DNA from: an uncultured Aquimarina sp. | GTDB taxonomy: Bacteria; Bacteroidota; Bacteroidia; Flavobacteriales; Flavobacteriaceae | Length of the DNA: 64,000 bases | Direction of reading: 5' to 3' | NCBI GenBank assembly: GCA_947500545.1 | Contig: CANMSO010000003.1 | Location: forward strand, 248,001-312,000 | Shown: positions 44,153 to 53,630 of the stretch, piece by piece | Layout of the letters: each line of letters starts with the position of its first letter | How positions within the stretch are numbered: the stretch's first letter is position 1 | The notes under the pieces: generated by a model | What the model was told of the DNA's origin: nothing | Seen by the model: only the letters and a program-made list of their open reading frames with translations | The model's database searches: none | Translations under genes and position numbers: made by a program

Positions 44153-44662
44153 TTAGTTATCCGCTATGTGTTCATCCATAGGAATTTCAATTTCTGTGTC
44201 AAACTTCCGAAATAATTTCTTGGTTTCAGGATCATCCAAAAGTTTATTAGATTCAACAAAATACCAGTGGGATTTCTTTTTATCATAGAAACCAAATAAT
44301 GAACTTTTTAACGTAACAGATCTCCCGTCAAAGTCCATTTCTATGGTATTTTTTACTAAACAACGGTATTCTTTGTTTTCCTTCCTAACATCTACTACTT
44401 CATCAACTTTAGAACTAAGTATCTTTATTTTTTGAGCATCCATTGTTCTAAAAATTTCATCCATTGTTTCCATAAGTTGCTTTTCTCCATATTCTTTGTA
44501 AATTTTAGGATGGGTGTGCTTTATTATGGTACTTAGATTTCTATCTATTGAAGCTTGAGATGTAGCTTGTGCATCTCTAAGTGCAAATTTTTTGAGCGTG
44601 TCTAAGTTTTGAGAAAAAATACTTCCCGAAACAAAGAGTAAAATAAATAAGTAATTTTTCAT
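44153..44662 (-). CDS. Secreted protein of unknown function
   Basis: 169 residues with a signal peptide (MKNYLFILLFVSGSIFSQ). The mature protein is mixed alpha/beta: helices DTLKKFALRDAQATSQASIDRNLSTIIKHTHPK and EKQLMETMDEIFRTMDAQK, then strands YRCLVKNTIEMDFDGRSVTLKSSLFGFYDKKKSHWYFVE. This helix-then-sheet order would fit an NTF2-like fold, but that is only a structural guess. It lies between two terminators and is probably monocistronic. Confidence 0.65.
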   Translation of the reverse strand: MKNYLFILLFVSGSIFSQNLDTLKKFALRDAQATSQASIDRNLSTIIKHTHPKIYKEYGEKQLMETMDEIFRTMDAQKIKILSSKVDEVVDVRKENKEYRCLVKNTIEMDFDGRSVTLKSSLFGFYDKKKSHWYFVESNKLLDDPETKKLFRKFDTEIEIPMDEHIADN

Positions 44663-44901
44663 GGGGATAATTTTATGTAAATATAATTATTTTTTTGACT
44701 ATAAGAGTTTCTTATTTGTTTTAATAAACTATCAGATTTTTTTATAACAAACGACTTTATATAAAACGTTTTAAAGAGAAAAAAATTTCATTCAATACAG
44801 TTTAATGTTGGTAATGTAAAAAATGCATGAAAACGCTTTAGATTTGGATTATTGTAAAAACATCGTTTTTTACAATAAAAAGTATTAAAGAATATTAAAA
44901 A

Positions 44902-44932
44902 AGGACCCGGTCACATTTTATGACCGGGTCCT
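44902..44932 (-). terminator. Terminator of the SPFH gene
   Basis: AGGACCCGGTCA (44902-44913), loop ACATTTT, TGACCGGGTCCT (44921-44932). On the minus strand it ends in a T run. Confidence 0.85.
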
Positions 44933-44953
44933 ATAAAAATTAAATAGAATTTC

Positions 44954-45901
44954 TTATTTATTTGCACCTGGTTTTTTGCCAAGACCCTTTTTGGCATTTT
45001 CTTTTTTCATTTCTTCACCAATCATATTAGAGGCAGTAAATGATGCAATCATATTATTTAACATATCACTACCGGCTTGAGGAGAATTAGGAAGTAAAAT
45101 TAAATTAGTATTAGTTTCTTCACCAATTGACTGTAGGGTATCATAGTGTTGTGTAACTACAATAAGTGCTGACGCTTCTTGAGAGTTTATGCCAACATTA
45201 TTTAGGACATCTACACTTTCTTCAAGACCTCTAGCTATTTCTCTACGTTGATCTGCAATACCTTGACCTTGTAACCTTTTACTCTCTGCTTCTGCACGTG
45301 CCTTTGCCACAATTTTAATACGTTCAGCTTCTGCCTCATATTCTGCAGCTACTTTTTCACGTTCTGCAGCATTAATACGGTTCATTGCTTCTTTTACCTG
45401 CATATCTGGATCAATATCAGTTACAAGGGTTTTTATGATATCGTAACCATAGTTCACCATAGCTTCATTAAGTTCTTGCTTCACGGCTATAGCAATATCA
45501 TCCTTACGTTCAAAAACATCATCTAATTTCATTTTAGGAACCTCGGCACGTACTACATCAAATACATATGAGGTAATTTGATCATGAGGGTTTTCTAGTT
45601 TGTAAAAAGCATCATATACTTTTTCCTTGATAACCTGAAATTGTACAGAAATCTTTAAGCGAACAAAAACATCATCTTTTGTTTTGGTCTCTACAAGTAC
45701 ATCTAGTTGTTGGATTTTAAGATTGATTCGTCCTGCAATACGATCAAAAACAGGAATCTTAAAATGTAACCCAGAGTTTCTTATGCTTAAAAATTTACCA
45801 AAGCGCTCCACTATTGCAGAGGTTTGTTGTTTTACGGTAAATATTCCTGATATAAGGATTATGAAACCGAAAATTATGACTGGAATTAAAAATAGACCCA
45901 T
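44954..45901 (-). CDS. SPFH/band-7 domain membrane protein (stomatin-like)
   Basis: 315 residues. One N-terminal membrane segment (LIPVIIFGFIILISGIF), then the SPFH domain (IVERFGKFLSIRNSGLHFKIPVFDRIAGRINLKIQQLDVLVETKTKDDVFVRLKISVQFQV), a coiled coil (EREKVAAEYEAEAERIKIVAKARAEAESKRL), and a Gly-rich conserved tail. Stomatin-like proteins form membrane scaffolds (oligomeric cages). It follows a DUF4177 mini-gene by 69 bases on the same strand, perhaps in one operon. Confidence 0.88.
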   Translation of the reverse strand: MGLFLIPVIIFGFIILISGIFTVKQQTSAIVERFGKFLSIRNSGLHFKIPVFDRIAGRINLKIQQLDVLVETKTKDDVFVRLKISVQFQVIKEKVYDAFYKLENPHDQITSYVFDVVRAEVPKMKLDDVFERKDDIAIAVKQELNEAMVNYGYDIIKTLVTDIDPDMQVKEAMNRINAAEREKVAAEYEAEAERIKIVAKARAEAESKRLQGQGIADQRREIARGLEESVDVLNNVGINSQEASALIVVTQHYDTLQSIGEETNTNLILLPNSPQAGSDMLNNMIASFTASNMIGEEMKKENAKKGLGKKPGANK

Positions 45902-45970
45902 TATTTTTATGTTTAAAAGTTATTAGTTATTTAGAAATGAAAGTAATAATAAATTGTAAAAGACGGTTTG

Positions 45971-46150
45971 TTATCTGGAAATAGTTATCATTGCAGTTGA
46001 CGTACCTGAACTACTTGAAGATCCAAAGGCTACAGATACAACTTCCCAACCTTCTTTAGATACTCTATTTAGTGTATCTTCTACTTCTTTTCTCAGTTTT
46101 TCTGTAGACCACATATTTGATTTTTTTAATACTTTATATTCTTTTGTCAT
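45971..46150 (-). CDS. DUF4177-like mini-protein (59 residues)
   Basis: A 59-codon ORF starting ATG at 46150 and stopping TAA at 45971-45973. The protein, starting MTKEYKVLKKSNMW, includes a helix ending LNRVSKEGWEVVSVAF and a final strand TAMITISR. The GWEVVSV core and the strand-helix-strand size match the DUF4177 family of 50-60 residue proteins. No membrane segment. It is same-strand and 69 bases ahead of the SPFH gene. Function unknown. Confidence 0.65.
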   Translation of the reverse strand: MTKEYKVLKKSNMWSTEKLRKEVEDTLNRVSKEGWEVVSVAFGSSSSSGTSTAMITISR

Positions 46151-46277
46151 AGTGTTGATGTTTATTGTGCTATTATAATATCAGTATACGATATTATAAA
46201 AATGTTACAATAAGCAGTTTATTAATGATAGGACGGTTGTAACCGCTGCTAACACGTTCACGTATAATTATTTTCTA

Positions 46278-46285
46278 TATATTTG
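46278..46285 (+). promoter_or_regulatory. -7 box for the trypsin-like lipoprotein gene
   Basis: TATATTTG, identical to the boxes of the micro-lipoprotein promoters, 26 bases before the ATG. The -33 region has only a weak GTTC near 46256. Confidence 0.55.
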
Positions 46286-46311
46286 CCGATTAATTTTTTA
46301 ATCAATCAATT

Positions 46312-47844
46312 ATGAAGAAATTTATTTTTAAACTTATAGTAGTGTTATCACCACTACTATTTACAAACTGTGCATCTACGCTTAATTCGAAAATGCAAAA
46401 AGTTACCGTTACAACAACTTCAGATAACTGTAAGGTCTATGTAAATGATAAATTACAGGGAGAAGGTAGAGTGGTGACTACTAAAATGGAAAGAAATCAA
46501 AGCGTAAAACAAATTAAAGTAGAAAGAGAAGGATATAAAACGGTATATTCTACACATTATCAAGATAGGAAATCTCCTCTTTATATTATGTCTTGGGTGC
46601 CTTTTGGAATACTTTTTTACCCACCTTTTTTGGACCTTGGACCTAAAAGTTATGATTATGCCAGAAAGCTTAGTATAGAAGAAAAACCTATAGAAATATT
46701 GTCAAGAACTGATGACATGAAGTATTTGTTTCTTAAAAATACGGCATTTGATGTAGAAAAGGAGGACCTGAAATTTAAGAGAATCAAAAAAAGAAGATAC
46801 GATAAAAATAGCGACAAGTATAAATCTATTACAACATCTGACGAAGACTTAGATATTGATAATTCAATTTTTAATAGTGCTCTTAATGAAATATTATTGG
46901 CTAATAATTATTTCGATACTACAGAGACAATTTTTAAAAGCAAGATTAACTCTGCTTACATTAGTGCCAAAGTTACCGAAATTAGTTTTGAGGAAGTATA
47001 TGAGTATGCCGCACGATCAACAAAAGGTTTTGTAGTTGGTAAATCGAAGATTGAGTGGGAGATATTTGATTTATACGATCAGTCAATGTATAAGACAGAA
47101 GTTGAATCTAAATCTGGTCAATTCTCTTATAGTTTCAACAAAAAGGAATTGCTAAAAGTATGTATGGAAGATATGCTTAAGGCATCTTTCTTTAGGTTAC
47201 TTAGTAATGATGATGTAAAAGGTATATTAGAATTAGGCACTGATAAAGAAGAAAAACTTGATTTAATAACTCTTGATTTCAAAGACACAAACAAATCTCT
47301 AGAAGAAGCTATAAGTGCTACAGTAACTATAAAAGTTGATAAAGGGCACGGAAGCGGATGTGTAATTAGCAAAGATGGGTATATTCTTACTAATTTTCAT
47401 GTAGTATCTGGAGATAATAAAAAGATTGAGATAATTACGCAGGATGGTGAAAAGCTAGAAGGAAAAATCATTAGAAAAAATGTAGCAATAGATCTAGCAC
47501 TGATTAAGGTAGAAAAATCTTTTGACAAGGTTTACAAGTTACCATCTGCAAAGAATTATTCTATCGGGGAAGATGTATATGCAATAGGCACTCCTAGTAA
47601 TATAGATCTAGGCCAAACACTTAGTAAGGGTATAGTTTCTGGTTTAAGAACTCCTAAAGAAGGATCTAGGTATATTCAAACCGATGCTAGTATTAACCCA
47701 GGTAACAGTGGTGGAGCCTTAGTAAATAAAAAAGGTGAGCTTGTAGGTGTTGTTAATGCAAAAGTATTTGGTTTTGGAGTAGAAGGATTAGCATTTGCAA
47801 TTCCGGCTGCCGATGTACAGAAATTTCTTTTCCTTACATATTAA
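46312..47844 (+). CDS. Trypsin-like (S1C, DegP-like) protease lipoprotein with N-terminal PEGA-like domain
   Basis: 510 residues. Lipoprotein signal ending LLFTNC (Cys about residue 20), then a short PEGA-like repeat (CKVYVNDKLQGEGRVVTTKM, VEREGYKTVYS), a hydrophobic WVPFGILFYPPFL segment, then a middle region of about 220 residues that I do not recognise. The C-terminal third is a chymotrypsin-fold protease with an intact triad, His363 (LTNFHVV), Asp394 (AIDLALIKV) and Ser466 (NPGNSGGAL). Unlike DegP, it has no PDZ domain. Envelope-anchored, probably a regulated protease or sensor. Confidence 0.85.
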   Translation: MKKFIFKLIVVLSPLLFTNCASTLNSKMQKVTVTTTSDNCKVYVNDKLQGEGRVVTTKMERNQSVKQIKVEREGYKTVYSTHYQDRKSPLYIMSWVPFGILFYPPFLDLGPKSYDYARKLSIEEKPIEILSRTDDMKYLFLKNTAFDVEKEDLKFKRIKKRRYDKNSDKYKSITTSDEDLDIDNSIFNSALNEILLANNYFDTTETIFKSKINSAYISAKVTEISFEEVYEYAARSTKGFVVGKSKIEWEIFDLYDQSMYKTEVESKSGQFSYSFNKKELLKVCMEDMLKASFFRLLSNDDVKGILELGTDKEEKLDLITLDFKDTNKSLEEAISATVTIKVDKGHGSGCVISKDGYILTNFHVVSGDNKKIEIITQDGEKLEGKIIRKNVAIDLALIKVEKSFDKVYKLPSAKNYSIGEDVYAIGTPSNIDLGQTLSKGIVSGLRTPKEGSRYIQTDASINPGNSGGALVNKKGELVGVVNAKVFGFGVEGLAFAIPAADVQKFLFLTY

Positions 47845-47865
47845 GAATATTTAGAAACTAATTTA

Positions 47866-47899
47866 AAACCCCCTTAATATTCGTTAAGGGGGTTTTTGT
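47866..47899. terminator. Bidirectional terminator
   Basis: AAACCCCCTTAA (47866-47877), TATTCG loop, TTAAGGGGGTTT (47884-47895). It lies between the trypsin-like gene and convergent gltX. Confidence 0.85.
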
Positions 47900-47929
47900 T
47901 TGAATGTTATTAGTAATTCTTATAGAATA

Positions 47930-49441
47930 CTAGTTCATTTCAATTGCGTTTTCAATTCTTCGGATAGTTTCCTTTTTACCAATAACCTCTGCTATGTCAA
48001 ATAAATCTGGCCCCTGAAGAGAACCAACCAATGCAATACGTAGGGGCATCATGACTTTACCAAATCCTATTTCCTTTCCTGTTATCCACCCCTTTACGAT
48101 ACCTGAAATACTATTGGCAGAAAAATCTGTAATGTCATTTAGTATTCTGGTTAACTCATACATTAGATTTGATGTGTTTTCTTTCCAGGCTTTTTTGGTA
48201 GCCTTTTCATCATATTCACTAGGAGACATGAAGAAAAAATGACTTAAATCCCAAAGGTCCTTTGTAAAAGTCGCCCTTTCCTTTACCGTCTCAATTATTT
48301 TTTCTACATCTAAATTTGTAGAGATATTTTTATCAGATAATATAGTTTTAAAAGCTGTAGACAACTCTTTGCTTTCTAGTTTTTGAATATGTTGTTGCTG
48401 AAACCATTTTGTTTTTTCGGGATCAAATTTGGCACCTGCTTTGTTCACTCGTTTTAAATCGAATTCTTCAATTAACTCCTCTAGTGAAAATAATTCTTGT
48501 TCTGTTCCGGGATTCCAACCTAAAAAAGCAAGCATGTTAATAACAGCTTCAGGGAGATATCCATCTTCTCGGTATCCCGAAGATATTTCTTGACTTTTTG
48601 GATCTTTCCATTGTAAAGGAAATACAGGAAATCCCATTTTATCACCATCACGCTTACTAAGTTTACCTTTGCCAACTGGTTTTAGAATTAATGGTAAATG
48701 AGCAAATTTTGGAGCTTCCCAACCTAGACAGCGGTACAAAAGCACGTGCAGCGCCAAGGATGGTAGCCACTCTTCTCCACGAATTACATGTGTTATTTTC
48801 ATTAAGTAATCATCAACAATATTAGCTAGGTGATAGGTAGGCATACCATCACTTTTGAATAGTATTTTATCGTCAAGAATATTAGTGTCAATTTTTATAT
48901 CACCTCGTATTTCATCAACAAGGTGTAATGTCTCATCTTGGGGAGATTTAAATCGTATTACATATGATTCATCCGCTGCTAGTTTATCGTTAACCTCTTT
49001 TTCAGATAAGGATAATGAATTATCGAGTTTTTCTCGATTATGCCAGTTATAGATAAATGTTTTTCCTTTTGCCTCGTGATCTTTACGATGTGCGTCCAGA
49101 GATTCTAAAGAGTCAAAAGCATAATAAGCAAACCCATCTTTGATTAATTGATCGGCATATTGCTTATATAGATGTTTACGTTCACTTTGACGATATGGAC
49201 CAAAACCACCATCTTTTCCTGGTCCTTCATCAAAAGGAATATTACACCAGTCCAAGGCTTCTGTAATATAGTCTTCTGCTCCTTCAACGAACCTGTTTTG
49301 ATCGGTATCTTCTATTCTAAGAATAAAAGTTCCGTTATTTTTTTTAGCAAAAAGATAATTAAACAATGCGGTTCGTACTCCTCCTATATGCAAGGGTCCG
49401 GTCGGACTAGGCGCAAAGCGTACCCTAATGTTTTTTGTCAT
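47930..49441 (-). CDS. gltX: Glutamyl-tRNA synthetase
   Basis: 503 residues, class I aminoacyl-tRNA synthetase for Glu. N-terminal RFAPSPTGPLHIGGVRTALFNYLFAK contains the HIGH motif; GKGKLSKRDGDKMGFPV holds the KMSKS-like loop. The C-terminal helical anticodon-binding domain (about 330-503) is complete. Length is normal. Promoter candidate at 49485-49492 (minus strand). Confidence 0.95.
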   Translation of the reverse strand: MTKNIRVRFAPSPTGPLHIGGVRTALFNYLFAKKNNGTFILRIEDTDQNRFVEGAEDYITEALDWCNIPFDEGPGKDGGFGPYRQSERKHLYKQYADQLIKDGFAYYAFDSLESLDAHRKDHEAKGKTFIYNWHNREKLDNSLSLSEKEVNDKLAADESYVIRFKSPQDETLHLVDEIRGDIKIDTNILDDKILFKSDGMPTYHLANIVDDYLMKITHVIRGEEWLPSLALHVLLYRCLGWEAPKFAHLPLILKPVGKGKLSKRDGDKMGFPVFPLQWKDPKSQEISSGYREDGYLPEAVINMLAFLGWNPGTEQELFSLEELIEEFDLKRVNKAGAKFDPEKTKWFQQQHIQKLESKELSTAFKTILSDKNISTNLDVEKIIETVKERATFTKDLWDLSHFFFMSPSEYDEKATKKAWKENTSNLMYELTRILNDITDFSANSISGIVKGWITGKEIGFGKVMMPLRIALVGSLQGPDLFDIAEVIGKKETIRRIENAIEMN

Positions 49442-49484
49442 GATTGTGTTTTTTAAACTTTAGAAAGTTTTTACAAATTAGCGA

Positions 49485-49515
49485 CAAAGATACGATCTTA
49501 AATATCCTATTAAAA
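49485..49515 (-). promoter_or_regulatory. Candidate gltX promoter
   Basis: On the minus strand, TATCTTTG (49492-49485) with TTTT 19 bases upstream (49515-49512). The start codon is 43 bases downstream of the -7 box. Confidence 0.5.
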
Positions 49516-49567
49516 TGAAATTTGATGTATACCATGTTATTTCATTTCAAGCCTTGGTTGAATCTTT

Positions 49568-49583
49568 CATTTCACGTGGAACA
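49568..49583. promoter_or_regulatory. Degenerate parS-like site
   Basis: CATTTCACGTGGAACA: the right half and centre CACGTG match the other sites at 53611, 53654 and 56033, while the left half differs at three positions. It may be a weak ParB site. Confidence 0.4.
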
Positions 49584-49825
49584 TGTTTAAACGAAAGTGG
49601 TGGGAAAAGTAACAAAACCAAAGGCATATATGGGTGTAAGATATGTGAACACGTACTGTAATTAAAGTCCAATTATTGTCATTAAAGGAATTTTGTATGC
49701 GCAAATATATTTTAAGTCTTTCATAACAGACTAAAACGTAATGAGTTGAATTATCATAAATATAACAATTCTATTGAAAATAAAGTTGTAGTTTTAAAGG
49801 TTAATGAAAAAGCAAGGTATATAAT

Positions 49826-52800
49826 ATGGATAGTTTTCAGTTCATAAAAAAGAAATTAGAAGGGTTTATAAGGAAGTATTATCTCAACGAATTGATAAAA
49901 GGTATCATTCTTTTTTTTGCAATTGGGGTGCTGTATTTTTTTATCACATTGTTGGTAGAGAATTTTTTATGGCTTAATCCTACAGGGAGAACTATTCTAT
50001 TTTGGTTATTTATAGCTGTAGAGGCAACACTTTTTGCTAGGTTTATTATCATCCCGTTGTCCAAATTGTTTCGATTAACTAAAGGGATTGATTACAAGAA
50101 AGCGTCTGGGGTTATCGGAAATCATTTTCCAGAAGTAAGTGATAGGCTTTTAAATCTTTTGCAGCTTAATGAAAGTAGCACCTCTTCAGCCTTACTATTG
50201 GCAAGCATAGAGCAGAAATCAAGACAGTTGAGCCCAATTCCGTTTAAATTGGCTATAAACCTGAAAAACAATGTTAGTTATTTAAAATATGCTGCGATTC
50301 CGGTGGTAATATTTATTGTATTGGCTGTTTTTAATAAAACATATTGGATTTCAGATAGTTATACAAGAGTAATTAATTATGGAACTGCCTATGAGGCACC
50401 GGCACCGTTTCAGTTTTTTATAGTGAATGATAAGTTAAAGGCGTTCGAAAACACAGATTATTTATTGAAGGTAAAGGCAACTGGAGATATTATTCCTGAA
50501 AATGCTACAATTACTTATAATGATGAAGTGTATTTTTTAAGAAACATGGGTGTTGGCGAGTTCGAATATACATTTATACAACCAAAGGAATCAGTTGAGT
50601 TTTTTATTAGTGCTAATAATATTAGCACAACTCCCAAGGTTTTGTCTGTGGTTCCTGTGCCTGCTTTGTTAAATTTTGACATGAAACTGGATTATCCTAG
50701 TTATACAAAAAAGAGGGATGAAGTTTTAAAAAGTTCTGGGAATGCAACAATTCCAGAGGGTACAAAAGTTAGTTGGCTGGTGCATACCAGAAATACAGAT
50801 AAGGTGGAAATAAAGACAAAAGACACCGTTGTACGACTGGTGAAAAGTGATGAAACTTTTTCTTATAAAAAATCAGTGTATGCTAATATGGATTATGAAA
50901 TTTCAACCTCTAATGCTAACATTGATGGTTATGATAATTTGTCTTTTAATCTTAATGTCGTCAAGGATCAATACCCAGAAATTAATCTTAAATCTGAAAA
51001 AGATACAATTGATAATCAAACCTTGTATTTCTTTGGACGCATAAGTGATGATTATGGATTAAGTAAACTTAGGTTGGTGTATTATGATCGAAATAATTCT
51101 TTAGATAGAAAGTACGAAAATATCGCTATTGTAAAATCTAACTTTGATGAATTTATATATGCTTTTCCTGCGGATCTGGATTTACAAACGGGAGTAGATT
51201 ATGAATTTTATTTTGAGGTTTTTGATAATGACGCTGTACATAATTATAAAAGTTCAAAGAGTCCCGTTTTTAATTTCAGTAAACTTACCTTAAAAGAAAT
51301 CGAAGACAAACTTCTCCAGAAGCAAAACGAGGCGATATCGGGGCTAAACAAATCTTTAGATAAATTTAAAAAACAAGATGAAGAATTAAAAAGTTTAAGC
51401 AGGCTGCAGAAAGAGAAGAAACGTTTAGATTTTAATGACAAGAAAAAACTAGATGATTTTCTGAAACGACAAAAACAGCAGGAAAAAATGATGCAGGATT
51501 TTTCTAAAAAGCTAAAGGATAATTTAGATCAACTTGAAGATAAGAAGAAAGAAGAACCTTTTAAGGATGCATTAAAAGAAAGGCTAGAAAGAAATGAAGA
51601 ACGCTTAAAAAAGAATGAGAAACTTCTAGAAGAAATAGAACGTTTGTCAGATAAAATTCAGAAAGAGGAGTTGACAGAAAAGCTTGAAGAACTAGCTAAG
51701 GAAAACAAAAACTTGAATAAAAATCTTGAACAGTTATTGGAGCTAACAAAGAGGTATTATATTATTGAGAAACATGAGAAGTTAGCCAATAAACTTATGG
51801 AGATTTCTGAAAAACAAGAAGAGTTATCTAATAAAAAGGATGAAGAAAATACTAAGGAAAAACAGGATGAATTGAATAAGAGCTTTGAAGATTTTCAAAA
51901 GGAAATGGAGGACCTTAGAAAACAAAATAAGGATTTAAAGAAGCCAATGAAATTGGATCAGAAAAAGGAAGATGAAAAGGAAGTAAAGGATGAACAAAAA
52001 AAGGCAAGTGAAAATATAGAGAAGGAAGATAAGAAGAGCGCTAAGAAGAATCAAAAAAGTGCAGCTCAAAAAATGAAACAAATGAGCCAGGGGATGACCA
52101 AACAAATGCAAATGGCAGGAGGTGAACAACAGCAGGAAGACATGCAAATGCTAAGACAGGTTTTGGATAATTTGGTGGATTTTTCTTTTGAACAAGAAAG
52201 CTTAATGGCAAGCTTCAAAAAGATAAACAAGGATAATCCTACGTATTCAGAGAAGCTTAAAAGGCAAAGTGTACTTAGAGAAAACTTCATTCATATAGAC
52301 GATAGTTTATATGCACTGGCATTACGAACTCCGCAGATAACAGAAGACGTTACTCAGAAACTTACAGACATAGAGTTCAACATAGATAAATCTTTAGTAA
52401 AGCTTGCAGAAAATCAAATTGTGCAGGGAGCGGCCAATCAACAGTATACAATTACAGGAACAAATGATTTGGCATATATGCTTAGTAGAACTTTAGACCA
52501 AATGCAAAGCAGTATGTCTGCATCGGGGAAAGGAAAAAGCGGGGAGAAGGAATTTCAGCTACCAGATATTATTAAAAAACAAGAGGAGCTTGGTGAGAAA
52601 ATGAAGGACGGAATGGAGAAAGGAAAGAAACCTGGAGAGAAACCAGGTAATGAAAAAGGTAAGGGTAAAGGAGAGAAAGAAGGGGGAGAAAATGAAGGAA
52701 ATAAAGAAGGAGATAAGAATGGAAAAGGTGGAAACAAAAAAGGCAAAAACAAAGATGGAAATGCGCAAGGTAATGATGGGGAATCTGATCAACAACGGGA

Positions 52801-53218
52801 AGATTTGAATGGCGAGTTGTATGAGATTTACAAACAGCAGCAACAACTCAGAAATGCGTTAGAGGATAAAATAAAGAAATCTGGAATTGGCAATAAACTA
52901 GGAAGCGATTTGCTTAAGAGAATGGAACAAGTAGAGCAAGAGTTGTTGCAAAAAGGGTTCAATGAAAACACGTTAAGCAAGATGCTAGATCTTAAACATC
53001 AGTTATTAAAGCTAGATGAAGCAACTTTCGAACAAGGTGAAGAAGAAAAGAGGGAGAGTAACACGAATCGTTTTCAGTTTAATAACAATAATCAGGAGCA
53101 ATTACAGAAAGCAAAACAATATTTTAATACTACTGAAATATTAAATAGACAAGTATTACCTTTGCGGCAAAATTATAAGCAAAAGGTACAGGAGTATTTT
53201 AATAGAGACAATGATTAA
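49826..53218 (+). CDS. DUF4175 family membrane protein with long coiled coil
   Basis: 1130 residues. Two N-terminal spans (about 24-45 and 53-78) and one near 150-170 (YLKYAAIPVVIFIVLAVF), then an extracytoplasmic beta-rich region (about 190-500), a very long charged coiled coil (about 505-760, for example KSLDKFKKQDEELKSLSRLQ) and a Gly/Lys/Glu-rich low-complexity stretch (about 925-990). This layout is the Bacteroidetes DUF4175 family, whose role is unproven. Its end overlaps the ybeY start by 8 bases, so the two are coupled. Confidence 0.85.
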   Translation: MDSFQFIKKKLEGFIRKYYLNELIKGIILFFAIGVLYFFITLLVENFLWLNPTGRTILFWLFIAVEATLFARFIIIPLSKLFRLTKGIDYKKASGVIGNHFPEVSDRLLNLLQLNESSTSSALLLASIEQKSRQLSPIPFKLAINLKNNVSYLKYAAIPVVIFIVLAVFNKTYWISDSYTRVINYGTAYEAPAPFQFFIVNDKLKAFENTDYLLKVKATGDIIPENATITYNDEVYFLRNMGVGEFEYTFIQPKESVEFFISANNISTTPKVLSVVPVPALLNFDMKLDYPSYTKKRDEVLKSSGNATIPEGTKVSWLVHTRNTDKVEIKTKDTVVRLVKSDETFSYKKSVYANMDYEISTSNANIDGYDNLSFNLNVVKDQYPEINLKSEKDTIDNQTLYFFGRISDDYGLSKLRLVYYDRNNSLDRKYENIAIVKSNFDEFIYAFPADLDLQTGVDYEFYFEVFDNDAVHNYKSSKSPVFNFSKLTLKEIEDKLLQKQNEAISGLNKSLDKFKKQDEELKSLSRLQKEKKRLDFNDKKKLDDFLKRQKQQEKMMQDFSKKLKDNLDQLEDKKKEEPFKDALKERLERNEERLKKNEKLLEEIERLSDKIQKEELTEKLEELAKENKNLNKNLEQLLELTKRYYIIEKHEKLANKLMEISEKQEELSNKKDEENTKEKQDELNKSFEDFQKEMEDLRKQNKDLKKPMKLDQKKEDEKEVKDEQKKASENIEKEDKKSAKKNQKSAAQKMKQMSQGMTKQMQMAGGEQQQEDMQMLRQVLDNLVDFSFEQESLMASFKKINKDNPTYSEKLKRQSVLRENFIHIDDSLYALALRTPQITEDVTQKLTDIEFNIDKSLVKLAENQIVQGAANQQYTITGTNDLAYMLSRTLDQMQSSMSASGKGKSGEKEFQLPDIIKKQEELGEKMKDGMEKGKKPGEKPGNEKGKGKGEKEGGENEGNKEGDKNGKGGNKKGKNKDGNAQGNDGESDQQREDLNGELYEIYKQQQQLRNALEDKIKKSGIGNKLGSDLLKRMEQVEQELLQKGFNENTLSKMLDLKHQLLKLDEATFEQGEEEKRESNTNRFQFNNNNQEQLQKAKQYFNTTEILNRQVLPLRQNYKQKVQEYFNRDND

Positions 53219-53630
53219 TTTTTTTTACGAAACCGAAATTAAGCCTTTAGAAGAAGCAAATTTATCCAAATGGATAAGTAAGGTAGTTTTGTCTGAGAGC
53301 AAGTCTGAGGGAGAGATTAATTTTATACTTTGTGATGATGAATATCTACTAAAAATAAATCAAGATTTTCTAAACCATGATACGTATACCGATATTATAA
53401 GTTTTGATAATACTATCGGAAATCAGCTTCATGGAGACATATTTATTTCGGCCGAAAGAGTAAAAGAGAACGCCCAGCAATTTGGGGTTTCTTTTGATGA
53501 AGAGATGAGGAGAGTTGTAATTCATGGTGTATTACACTTTTGTGGATACAAGGATAAAACAGACTCAGAAGCAGAGCTTATGAGACAAAAGGAAAACGAA
53601 AAAATATCATTGTTCCACGTGGAACAATGA
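53211..53630 (+). CDS. ybeY: rRNA maturation endoribonuclease YbeY
   Basis: 139 residues. YbeY is a zinc-dependent endoribonuclease for 16S rRNA 3' processing and ribosome quality control. Motif VIHGVLHFCGYKDK supplies His105 and His109; the third ligand position, His in E. coli (HGxLHLxGYDH), is Asp115 here, a change I recall as common in Bacteroidetes. The last codons (LFHVEQ) and the stop lie within a parS-like palindrome at 53600-53637. Overlaps the upstream gene by 8 bases. Confidence 0.9.
   Translation: MINFFYETEIKPLEEANLSKWISKVVLSESKSEGEINFILCDDEYLLKINQDFLNHDTYTDIISFDNTIGNQLHGDIFISAERVKENAQQFGVSFDEEMRRVVIHGVLHFCGYKDKTDSEAELMRQKENEKISLFHVEQ

Larger units (their letters stand above)
49442..49825. 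other. Intergenic region with a degenerate parS-like site and the gltX promoter
   Basis: 384 bases. Contains the gltX promoter (TATCTTTG, 49492-49485 minus), a parS-like half-degenerate site at 49568-49583, and AT-rich sequence before the DUF4175 gene. No ORF worth calling. Confidence 0.5.

Noticed and set aside
51935..52846. Minus-strand ORFs rich in Phe/Leu/Ser opposite the DUF4175 coiled coil
   Set aside because: Lys/Glu-rich codons give Phe/Leu/Ser on the other strand; these are composition shadows.
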